15,659 nucleotides of DNA from CAYOEZ01 sp964402955 (GTDB lineage Bacteria > Chloroflexota > DTOL01 > DAOUCN01). Shown here in pieces: positions 6,611-13,042 of the stretch. The notes beneath the pieces were generated by a model. It was not told the DNA's origin, made no database searches, and saw only the letters and a list, made by a program, of their open reading frames with translations. Both the position numbers and the translations under genes were made by a program. The DNA lies in the NCBI GenBank assembly GCA_964402955.1, contig CAYOEZ010000105.1, positions 1-15,659 on the forward strand, in the 5' to 3' direction. Every line of letters starts with the position of its first letter. Position 1 is the stretch's first letter.

Positions 6611-7525
6611 ATGGCACTCACAAAAACCTCATACAAAGGCTGGCCAAACTGCTACCGCTTGCACAACGATCAGATCGAGCTGATTGTGACCACCGATGTC
6701 GGACCGCGCGTGATCAGGTTCGGCTTCGTAGGCGGCGACAATCTCTTTGCTGAGTTCGAGAATGACCTCGGCCGGACCGGCGGCGATACCTGGCGGCTGT
6801 ACGGTGGACACCGTCTCTGGCACGCCCCTGAGCAAAACCCGCGCAGCTACTTCCCCGACAATGTCCCGGTGGCGCTGGAAGAGCATCCCGGCTTCATACG
6901 TCTGGTGCAGCCGGTGGAAGCCACGACCGGCATCCAGAAGGAGATCGATATCGCCCTTGCCCCTGCCACAGCGCAAGTGACACTCACTCACCGGCTGCGC
7001 AACACCAACCTCTGGGCTGTCGAGCTGGCGCCGTGGGCGCTGACGGTCATGGGGATCAATGGCGTGGCGGTCATACCGCTTCCCCCCCGCGGCTCGCATG
7101 AGACGAACCTGTTGCCCACTAACACCCTCACCCTGTGGGCGTATACGGACATGACCGACCCGCGCTGGACCTGGGGCCGTAGCGCCATTTTGTTGCGACA
7201 AGACCCCCAGGCTAAGACTCCACAGAAGGTCGGCGTGTTGGCGCCGGACGGCTGGATCGCCTATGCCCGCGGTGGGGATCTCTTCGTCAAGCGCTTTCGC
7301 TATCTACCAGGTGCGACCTATCCTGATTTCGGGTGTAGCGTGGAGGTCTTCACACGCTGGGACATGCTCGAGGTAGAAACGCTGGGGCCGCTTGTGCAGT
7401 TGGCGCCGGGCGCGTCTGTGGAGCATGTCGAGGAGTGGCGCCTGTTCCGCGATGTCGCCGCCCCCCATAACGACGCCGATGTGACCAGCCACATCCTGCC
7501 CAAAGTCGAGCAGACGCTGGGCTGA
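6611..7525 (+). CDS. DUF4380 family protein (galactose-mutarotase-like fold)
   Basis: The 304-residue product matches what I know of DUF4380 proteins: an opening segment ending in the strand pair IELIVTTDVGPRVIRFGF, then GGDNLFAE, a GGHRLWHAPE motif near 66-75, and a late ATYPDFGCSVEVFT segment. Such proteins share a beta-sandwich related to aldose mutarotases, but no enzyme activity is established for them. GGH-RLW would correspond to the substrate-facing histidine-arginine region of mutarotases. AAGGAG lies 6-7 bases before the ATG. No signal peptide is visible. It sits 125 bases after an aldo/keto reductase on the same strand, which fits, but does not show, a role in carbohydrate handling. 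Confidence 0.75.
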   Translation: MALTKTSYKGWPNCYRLHNDQIELIVTTDVGPRVIRFGFVGGDNLFAEFENDLGRTGGDTWRLYGGHRLWHAPEQNPRSYFPDNVPVALEEHPGFIRLVQPVEATTGIQKEIDIALAPATAQVTLTHRLRNTNLWAVELAPWALTVMGINGVAVIPLPPRGSHETNLLPTNTLTLWAYTDMTDPRWTWGRSAILLRQDPQAKTPQKVGVLAPDGWIAYARGGDLFVKRFRYLPGATYPDFGCSVEVFTRWDMLEVETLGPLVQLAPGASVEHVEEWRLFRDVAAPHNDADVTSHILPKVEQTLG

Positions 7526-7561
7526 GAACGGACAGCGTCTCCGGCGGTCTGACCACCACAA

Positions 7562-7611
7562 GCAACAAGCCGCTGGCTGCATCATTTCGCGTGTAGCCTG
7601 CGGCTTCTTGC
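7562..7611. terminator. Hairpin between convergent genes, probable bidirectional terminator
   Basis: GCAACAAGCCGC (7562-7573) pairs with GCGGCTTCTTGC (7600-7611) with one mismatch, and the stem continues after a T-T mismatch with GGCT/AGCC. It lies between the 3' ends of the DUF4380 gene (plus) and fabH (minus). No strong T-run follows on either side, so it may act through Rho or as an mRNA 3'-end structure. Confidence 0.5.
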
Positions 7612-7630
7612 AGAGATAAAGCAGAACGGT

Positions 7631-8818
7631 TTACTTGCCCAACCGCTTCTTCACGCCCTTACGAAAAGTGTAGAAAGGAATCATGACGGCCATGGTCGCA
7701 TCGGCCACGCGCACGCGGGCCTGAGTCTGGACCCGCCAGGCCGCCACGCGCATTTCCTGCAGGCGCTGCTGGAAGGTCTCGGACACCGGCCAATCGGTGA
7801 CCAGAATGGGCTCATCCTGCACCTCTTCCGTCTGCCACTCCCAGACGCAGGCGGCATAGGTCAGGCCGGCGCCGAACGCCACCAGCGCCAGCCGGCCTCC
7901 CGGCTGAATCCTCCCGGTTTCAAGGGCCTCGCAAAGCGCCATTGGGATGGAGGCGGCAGAGGTGTTGCCATAACGGTCGACATTGATCATCACCTTATCG
8001 CGGCCAATACCCAGCCGTCGCATTGCCAGATCGATGATGCGCTCATTGGCCTGGTGGGGAATGACGAGATCGATATCGTGGATGGTCAAGCCGGCGTCAG
8101 CCACCACCTTGAGCACGGAATCGGTCATGACCCGCGTGGCGAACTTGAACACACGCGGCCCGTCCATGCGCAACTTGTGCTCCTTGCGCTCCAATGCTTC
8201 CGGTGTCAACGTGCTGGCGCTGCCGATGCCAGGCACGATCAAGGCATCAGCCTGGGATCCATCCGAGCCGAGAACCATGCTTAGCAGGCCGCCGGGCTGA
8301 TCACTCTGGCTTACCACCACGGCGCCGGCGCCGTCACCGAACAGGATGTTGGTATTGCGGTCTGTCCAGTCGACGGCATAGCTGAGTTTTTCGGAGCCGA
8401 CCACCAAGATGTGCTGATAGACGCCGGTGCTGACGAATTGGGCAGCCGTGATCAGACCGTAGGCGAACCCGGAACACCCGGCGATCAGGGTCATGGCCCC
8501 GGCCTTGCTGGCGCCCAACCGGTGCTGTAGGAGGCTGGACGAGGGCGGGCAGAGATGATCGGGCGTCGAGGTCGCCAACAGGATCAAATCGACATCTGCA
8601 GCGGTAATGCCGGCGCTTTCCAGCGCTCTTTGCGCTGCAATCACACTCATGTCCACCGTAGTCTCATTGTCGGCGGCGATATGCCGTTCCCGAATCCCCG
8701 TACGGGCGATGATCCACTCATCGGTCGTATCAACCATAGCGGCGAGTTCGTGGTTTGTCAGCACGCGGTCGGGCACATACATGCCCCACCCAGTGATCTT
8801 GCTGTAATGATTGCTCAT
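7631..8818 (-). CDS. fabH: Beta-ketoacyl-ACP synthase III (FabH) with basic C-terminal extension
   Basis: FabH condenses an acyl-CoA with malonyl-ACP to start fatty-acid synthesis. The catalytic triad is present: C115 in AGCSGF, H255 in PHQAN and N285 in GNTSAAS. The N-terminal TDEWI-RTGI block (32-42) is also typical. The core ends near residue 330 (GAGLTYAACVWEW), the usual length of the family, but the protein continues to 395. The extra 60 residues are rich in arginine and lysine and end in RKGVKKRLGK; they could bind membrane, nucleic acid or ACP. A likely promoter lies just upstream, and AAGGTAGG precedes the ATG. It follows the sigma-DegV-membrane protein set in the same direction. A related thiolase-fold synthase using another acyl donor is possible. 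Confidence 0.92.
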   Translation of the reverse strand: MSNHYSKITGWGMYVPDRVLTNHELAAMVDTTDEWIIARTGIRERHIAADNETTVDMSVIAAQRALESAGITAADVDLILLATSTPDHLCPPSSSLLQHRLGASKAGAMTLIAGCSGFAYGLITAAQFVSTGVYQHILVVGSEKLSYAVDWTDRNTNILFGDGAGAVVVSQSDQPGGLLSMVLGSDGSQADALIVPGIGSASTLTPEALERKEHKLRMDGPRVFKFATRVMTDSVLKVVADAGLTIHDIDLVIPHQANERIIDLAMRRLGIGRDKVMINVDRYGNTSAASIPMALCEALETGRIQPGGRLALVAFGAGLTYAACVWEWQTEEVQDEPILVTDWPVSETFQQRLQEMRVAAWRVQTQARVRVADATMAVMIPFYTFRKGVKKRLGK

Positions 8819-8841
8819 GCTAAAGCCTACCTTGGCACTGG

Positions 8842-8871
8842 ATTGTACACCATGATTTTCAGATCCAACAA
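8842..8871 (-). promoter_or_regulatory. Likely promoter of fabH
   Basis: On the minus strand TTGTTG (8866-8871) is followed after 18 bases by TACAAT (8842-8847), 23 bases before the ATG. This gives fabH its own transcript in addition to any readthrough from the sigma operon. A -35 alternative, TTGGAT with a 15-base spacer, also exists. Confidence 0.45.
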
Positions 8872-8899
8872 TCCCACTTTTCTTTGTCTGCTGCTTGTA

Positions 8900-9289
8900 C
8901 TATGCCGCGAGGGCATCATTATCTGCTCCGGGGTGGCGGCTCAGCCGCCAATAGGCCAAAGCGCCCACCAACGAGGCCGTTCCTATCGCAGCCATCGGTA
9001 CGACCCAGCGGGGGCGCGCAATGAGCCGCGGTTGCCCGTAACCGAGGGCGCGCTGGGTGCGTCGACGCTGCCCTTCGGCGGTGAGCTGGTCGCCTAGCTC
9101 GGCGCGGAAGGCCGGTCGGGGCTGAAGGGGTGGCAGCAGACTCCACAACAGGTGCACGAGCCCGAACAGACTCGCCGTGTCCAGAGGCAGATCCGCTGCG
9201 TTCTCGATGAGCTGGACCTGGCTTTCGTTTTCTTGCCGGAGGGCTTCGAAGTGCCAATCAAGAATGTCGTCAGCTTGCTGTTTCATCAT
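8900..9289 (-). CDS. Small single-pass membrane protein, candidate anti-sigma-like protein
   Basis: I do not recognise a named family with certainty. The 129-residue product has an acidic N-terminal half, a segment PRPAFRAELGDQLTAEGQRR (57-76) resembling the stretch found in DUF5667-type and other sigma-associated proteins, and one hydrophobic segment at about 96-114 preceded by basic residues (ARPRW). The topology would be N-terminus inside with a short outer tail. It is third in an operon behind an ECF sigma factor and a DegV protein, the place where a regulator of the sigma factor is often found. It lacks the zinc-binding HxxxCxxC of classical anti-sigma domains. Two ATG codons stand in tandem at 9289 and 9286, with AAGGA just before them. 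Confidence 0.65.
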   Translation of the reverse strand: MMKQQADDILDWHFEALRQENESQVQLIENAADLPLDTASLFGLVHLLWSLLPPLQPRPAFRAELGDQLTAEGQRRRTQRALGYGQPRLIARPRWVVPMAAIGTASLVGALAYWRLSRHPGADNDALAA

Positions 9290-9304
9290 GTCTTTCCTTG
9301 GGCG

Positions 9305-10150
9305 CTAGCGGGGATATCCGACAATACCAACCGTGCCCGGTCCAAGATGGACGGCCACCGACGTCGCCAGCGTCGTCATCCATAGCATGGCGCAGTTGAG
9401 ACGTTGTCGCGCTTGTTCGAACATGTACTGGGCATCAGCCTCTGCGCGGGCGTGGACGACGGCAACGTGGGCAGGCCCGTCGCCAACCTGTTCTCGCAAC
9501 AACTCGACCATGCGTTCGAGGGCGCGCCGCCGGGTGCGCACGCGCTCGCCGACAAGCAACTCTCCGTCTGAGAGAACGATGATGGGCTTGATGTTGAGAA
9601 CTGAGGCTACCGTTGAACTGAGTGCACTTACCCGCCCGCTCATCTGTGCATATTTCAGCGTGCTGGGACTCAGAAAGATGTTCATGTGCGAGCGAATCTG
9701 CTCCAGGCGTTTCATTACTTCTTCCACTGCCTGGCCCCTATCCAGTAGATCAAGCGCTTCGGCGCTCATGAAGCCCAAACCTGCCGACCCACAAGCGGAG
9801 TCAAAAGCGTAGACAGGGATGGTGTCGCGTACGATCTCGGCCCCAAGCGCCGCTGATTGGTAGGTGCCGCTGAGCTTGCCCGTGACGTGCATCGAGATGA
9901 CCGCATCGTAGTCGGCGCTGAGTTGCCGATAGAGGTCGGCGAAGTCGCCGGGACTGGGCTGCGAGGTCTTGGGGATCACGTGATCCGCATCGACACGAGC
10001 ATAAAAGGTTGCTTCGTCGATGTCGATACCCTCGCGATACGTATCTTCGCCAAAGTGAATGTGGATAGGCACAAGGTGGAGACGGTGACGTCCTGGCCAG
10101 TCAGAGGGTGTGTCGCAGGTCGAATCGGCAACGATGGCTACGTGAGGCAT
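9305..10150 (-). CDS. DegV family fatty-acid-binding protein
   Basis: DegV proteins bind a fatty acid in a deep pocket; the FakB members present it to the kinase FakA for phosphorylation. The 281-residue length is typical. Visible family marks are VADSTCD (7-13), KTSQPSP (61-67), MHVTGKLSGTYQSA (87-100), a central DSACGSAGLG and a late HLGPGTVGIVG. It starts 3 bases after the sigma gene's stop without a clear ribosome site, so it is probably translated by reinitiation. The next gene follows after 15 bases. No FakA kinase is in the window. Its place beside fabH and near fabF supports a lipid role, perhaps sensing or carrying acyl chains. Confidence 0.93.
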   Translation of the reverse strand: MPHVAIVADSTCDTPSDWPGRHRLHLVPIHIHFGEDTYREGIDIDEATFYARVDADHVIPKTSQPSPGDFADLYRQLSADYDAVISMHVTGKLSGTYQSAALGAEIVRDTIPVYAFDSACGSAGLGFMSAEALDLLDRGQAVEEVMKRLEQIRSHMNIFLSPSTLKYAQMSGRVSALSSTVASVLNIKPIIVLSDGELLVGERVRTRRRALERMVELLREQVGDGPAHVAVVHARAEADAQYMFEQARQRLNCAMLWMTTLATSVAVHLGPGTVGIVGYPR

Positions 10151-10153
10151 GGA

Positions 10154-10714
10154 TTAGAGAAGGTTACGTTCCTGGAAGTCAGAGCGCAGCGCCAGCAGGG
10201 TGCGGTGATACAGTGACTTGATGGAGGACTCAGTGCGGCCCATGATTTCACCGATCTGGGCATTGGGCATGCGCTCGACGAACTTGAGGAGCAAGAGCTG
10301 CTGCCGGTCTTCGGAGAGACGGTGAATGGCGCCAAGCAGCGCCTCTCGCGTCTCCTGTCGCTCAACCACTGCCGCGGTACCGGGACGGCGAATAGTGGCC
10401 ACCACAGGGTCCTCGAAAGGAACGGTCTTGTGTCGCGAACGTTGGCGGTGAAAGTTGGCGACAAGGTTGTGGGCGATGCGGTAAAGCCAGGCCGAGAAAG
10501 GGGCGCCGCGGTCTTCATAAGCGCTGATCTTGTCCATCGCCTGGAAAAACGTGCGCGCTGTCAGGTCCTCAGCGTCCTCCTCATTGCCGACGCGGTAGTA
10601 GATGTAGCTATAAATCTTGTCGACATAGCGTTCGTAGAGCTCGCCGAAGGCATTGGGCTCTGCTTTCGCTTGTTCGACAAGCGTGATTTCGTCGAAGTGC
10701 TGGAGAGGGCGCAC
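10154..10714 (-). CDS. RNA polymerase sigma factor, ECF (sigma-70 family)
   Basis: The 186-residue protein has only regions 2 and 4, as in ECF sigma factors. Region 2 includes FGELYERYVDKIYSYIYYR and DAEDLTARTFFQAM (47-60) for core binding and -10 recognition. Region 4 (about 131-177) carries the helix-turn-helix NAQIGEIMGRTESSIKSLYHR (151-171). The start is GTG at 10714; AGGA lies 7 bases before it. It heads a minus-strand operon with DegV (3-base gap) and a small membrane protein. No C-terminal extension is present. Its target promoters cannot be read from sequence. Confidence 0.95.
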   Translation of the reverse strand: MRPLQHFDEITLVEQAKAEPNAFGELYERYVDKIYSYIYYRVGNEEDAEDLTARTFFQAMDKISAYEDRGAPFSAWLYRIAHNLVANFHRQRSRHKTVPFEDPVVATIRRPGTAAVVERQETREALLGAIHRLSEDRQQLLLLKFVERMPNAQIGEIMGRTESSIKSLYHRTLLALRSDFQERNLL

Positions 10715-10790
10715 GCTGGGTCCTGTTGAACCCGGCTCTTGATACCTAGAACACCGCCGGGTTGGGCTGGTTGCGGAATAGTGGCGGGGT

Positions 10791-10820
10791 ATTCTAGCAT
10801 CGGGCCATCAGGCGGGGCAA
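10791..10820 (-). promoter_or_regulatory. Likely promoter of the sigma-DegV operon
   Basis: On the minus strand TTGCCC (10815-10820) is followed after 18 bases by TAGAAT (10791-10796), about 75 bases before the GTG start. Its -35 box is only 4 bases from that of the opposing fabF promoter, so a protein bound here could affect both. Confidence 0.5.
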
Positions 10821-10824
10821 AGCG

Positions 10825-10854
10825 TTGGCGAACCGCTCAGCTTCGTGCTATGAT
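10825..10854 (+). promoter_or_regulatory. Likely promoter of the fabF-lutABC operon
   Basis: TTGGCG (10825-10830) is followed after 18 bases by TATGAT (10849-10854). Transcription would start near 10861, leaving a leader of about 140 bases before fabF. It is back to back with the sigma-operon promoter. Confidence 0.5.
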
Positions 10855-10863
10855 TGCGCCTGG

Positions 10864-10941
10864 ATGTGCATTGTCGGTATGAGCGACGTCGCGGGCGACG
10901 AGAGGATGCGGAAGCACGATTGTATGCCTTGCGCCTTATGA
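10864..10941 (+). other. Short open frame in the fabF leader, possible leader peptide
   Basis: ATG at 10864 opens a 25-codon frame that ends in TGA at 10939-10941, just after the predicted transcription start. The peptide has three cysteines, two in a CMPC motif. The frame also contains the inverted pair CGTCGC (10887-10892) and GCGACG (10895-10900). There is little ribosome-site signal, so translation is doubtful. Confidence 0.2.
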
Positions 10942-11003
10942 CAGGCTGCTCGACCTTGCGTTTGTGTACCGTGATCTTGTAGCTGTCGGAGGTTCATTGA
11001 ACT

Positions 11004-12254
11004 ATGCTCAACGCTAAGCGACGCGTGGTGATTACCGGCGCCGGCGCCGTCAGCCCCCTGGGCCTGGACGTGCCGACTACGTGGGAAGGGATGCTCGCAG
11101 GTCGCACGGGGGCTGCGCGTATCACCAGCTATGATCCCAGCGAGCTGCCTTCGCAGATCGCCGCCACCATTCTCGATTTCAACCCCGAACTCTTCCTTTC
11201 GCACAAAGAAGCCCGGCGCGTAGGACGGCTGACCCAGCTTGCGATTGCCGCCACCGAGGAAGCGCTGCGCGAAAGCCAACTGGATTTGGCCAAAGAGGAC
11301 CTCACCCGTGTCGGCATCGAGATGGGAAGCGCCTTTGGCGCCCTGGACATCGTGGAAGAAGAATCCTTCCGTGCAAGGACACGAGGGTTTCGCGTCACCA
11401 ATCCGGCAATGGCGCCGGCAGTTCTCATTACCACAACACCCTGCTATCTCGCCATTCGTTACGGCATTCAAGGGCCTGTGAACTCGCCTGTGGTCGCCTG
11501 TGCGACCGGCGTGGTCAGCCTGGGTGAAGCTGCCCGCCGCATCAGCGACGACGATGTAGACGTGGTCCTCGCCGGCGGCACCGACGCCTATACGACGGCC
11601 CTGCTGGTGTCGGCCTTCAGCCGCCTGGGGGCCATGAGCACCCGCAACAGCACCCCTGAAACCGCCTGCCGTCCCTTCGACGCCGAGCGCGACGGTATGA
11701 TCGTGGGCGAGGGCGCCGTCACCATGGTGTTGGAGTCGCTGCCGCATGCCCTGGAGCGCGGCGCCACCATCCTGGCCGAGATCGGTGGTTTGGGTTTCAC
11801 TTCCGACGGTTACAACATGGCGGCGCCCGATCCTACGGGCAGCGGCGCCGCGCGGGCCATGAACATCGCCATCGCCAAGGCGGGTCTCAAGCCCGAAGAC
11901 ATCGACTATGTGGCTGCACACGGCACCGCCACGAAGCTCAATGACAGCGCCGAGACAAATGCTATCAAGCGGTCTTTGGGCGAGCGCGCCTATGGTGTCC
12001 CCATCACTTCGATCAAGCCGATGATCGGCCACACCATGGGTGCGGCAGGGGCGTTCGGCGCTCTGACCCTGGTGCAGGCCATCCGCACGGGTTGGGTGCC
12101 GCCGACCATCAATTACTCGGTCCCTGATCCCGAGTGCGACTTGGACTATACCCCCAACACCGCCCGCCAGGTGCATGTGGACGCTGGCATCACCAACGCC
12201 TTTGGCTTCGGCGGGCAAAACGGGGCCCTTGTCATCAAGCGCTACGAGCCATGA
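11004..12254 (+). CDS. fabF: Beta-ketoacyl-ACP synthase II (FabF)
   Basis: FabF elongates acyl-ACP with malonyl-ACP in type II fatty-acid synthesis. The 416-residue length is standard. The Cys-His-His active site is intact: C166 in VACATG, H306 in AAHGTAT and H343 in IGHTMGAAG, with K338 just before. The N-terminus RRVVITGAGAVSPLG and the C-terminal NAFGFGGQNGALV loop are typical. GGAGG lies 11 bases before the ATG, slightly far. The gene's TGA overlaps the ATG of lutA (ATGA at 12251-12254), which suggests coupled translation. It is read away from the sigma operon from a shared regulatory region. Some polyketide-type ketosynthases look similar, but no ACP or other polyketide domain is nearby. 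Confidence 0.94.
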   Translation: MLNAKRRVVITGAGAVSPLGLDVPTTWEGMLAGRTGAARITSYDPSELPSQIAATILDFNPELFLSHKEARRVGRLTQLAIAATEEALRESQLDLAKEDLTRVGIEMGSAFGALDIVEEESFRARTRGFRVTNPAMAPAVLITTTPCYLAIRYGIQGPVNSPVVACATGVVSLGEAARRISDDDVDVVLAGGTDAYTTALLVSAFSRLGAMSTRNSTPETACRPFDAERDGMIVGEGAVTMVLESLPHALERGATILAEIGGLGFTSDGYNMAAPDPTGSGAARAMNIAIAKAGLKPEDIDYVAAHGTATKLNDSAETNAIKRSLGERAYGVPITSIKPMIGHTMGAAGAFGALTLVQAIRTGWVPPTINYSVPDPECDLDYTPNTARQVHVDAGITNAFGFGGQNGALVIKRYEP

Positions 12255-13042
12255 CGGTGCACGCTGAGCCGCATCCCGGCGGATCGCCGCCTGCACAAGA
12301 GCGACCGGCGCAGATCCAGCTTTTCATCACCTGCCTTGTCGACCATCTCTACCCCGAGATTGCCGAGGCGGTCGTGACGGTTCTGGAACGACAGGGAATC
12401 CAGGTGCAGGTACCGCGCGGCCAAACCTGTTGCGGGCAACCTGCGTTCAACGGCGGCTTTCTGTCCGACGCCCGGCAGATGGCCCGCCACTTTCTGGGTG
12501 TCTTTGATGGCGCCGAGGGGCCCATTATCTGTCCCTCGGGTTCATGCGCCGCCATGGTGGCGCACCACTATCCGGGGTTGTTCGCCGGCGACCCGGTGCA
12601 GCGGGCGCGGGCGGAAGCGGTCGCCGCACGCGTGCGTGAGTTCAGCCAATTCCTCGTCGAAGACCTGGGCCTGATGCAGGCTGGCGGCTTGCCGGGACGC
12701 TATACCTATCACCCTTCCTGCCATCTGACACGGGACTTGGGGGTGCACGGCTGCACGGAAACACTGCTCGACCACATTCCTGGCAGCGAGCGCCTGCCAT
12801 TGCCCGAGGCCGAGGCCTGCTGTGGCTTTGGCGGTCTCTTCGCCATCAAGGAACCGGCCATGTCCGGCGCCATGCTGCAGCGGAAGCTGACGAACATCGC
12901 CGCCAGCGGAGCAGAGACTTGCGTCGTCTGCGACGCCTCGTGCATGACGCACATGAACGGCGGGCTGATTGCTAAGGGACAGCCGCCCAAGGTGCGCCAT
13001 CTGGCCGAGGTGCTGGCTGAGGGTGATGCATGTCCACCCTGA
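12251..13042 (+). CDS. lutA: L-lactate utilization protein LutA, Fe-S subunit (LldE/YkgE type)
   Basis: LutA, LutB and LutC together oxidise L-lactate to pyruvate. This 263-residue subunit has the two-fold CCG-domain build that binds iron-sulfur or linked clusters: first half C28 (TCLVDHLYP), C60-C61-G (QTCCGQPAFNGG) and C94/C99; second half C157 (HPSCHL), C190-C191-G (EACCGFGG) and C227/C231. The start is ATG at 12251, overlapping fabF's stop; longer in-frame extension into fabF is not real. It has about 20 more N-terminal residues than usual. It overlaps lutB by 13 bases. The glycolate oxidase iron-sulfur subunit is a relative, but the LutBC partners settle the call. Confidence 0.92.
   Translation: MTVHAEPHPGGSPPAQERPAQIQLFITCLVDHLYPEIAEAVVTVLERQGIQVQVPRGQTCCGQPAFNGGFLSDARQMARHFLGVFDGAEGPIICPSGSCAAMVAHHYPGLFAGDPVQRARAEAVAARVREFSQFLVEDLGLMQAGGLPGRYTYHPSCHLTRDLGVHGCTETLLDHIPGSERLPLPEAEACCGFGGLFAIKEPAMSGAMLQRKLTNIAASGAETCVVCDASCMTHMNGGLIAKGQPPKVRHLAEVLAEGDACPP

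Noticed and set aside
12134..12250. Upstream extension of lutA into fabF
   Set aside because: The ATG at 12251 has the family's N-terminus close by and the ATGA overlap; the extension is a frame shadow of fabF.
10848..12296. Minus-strand open frame of 482 codons opposite fabF
   Set aside because: The sense strand encodes a full FabF; the antisense frame is glycine/histidine-rich and typical of GC-rich shadow frames.
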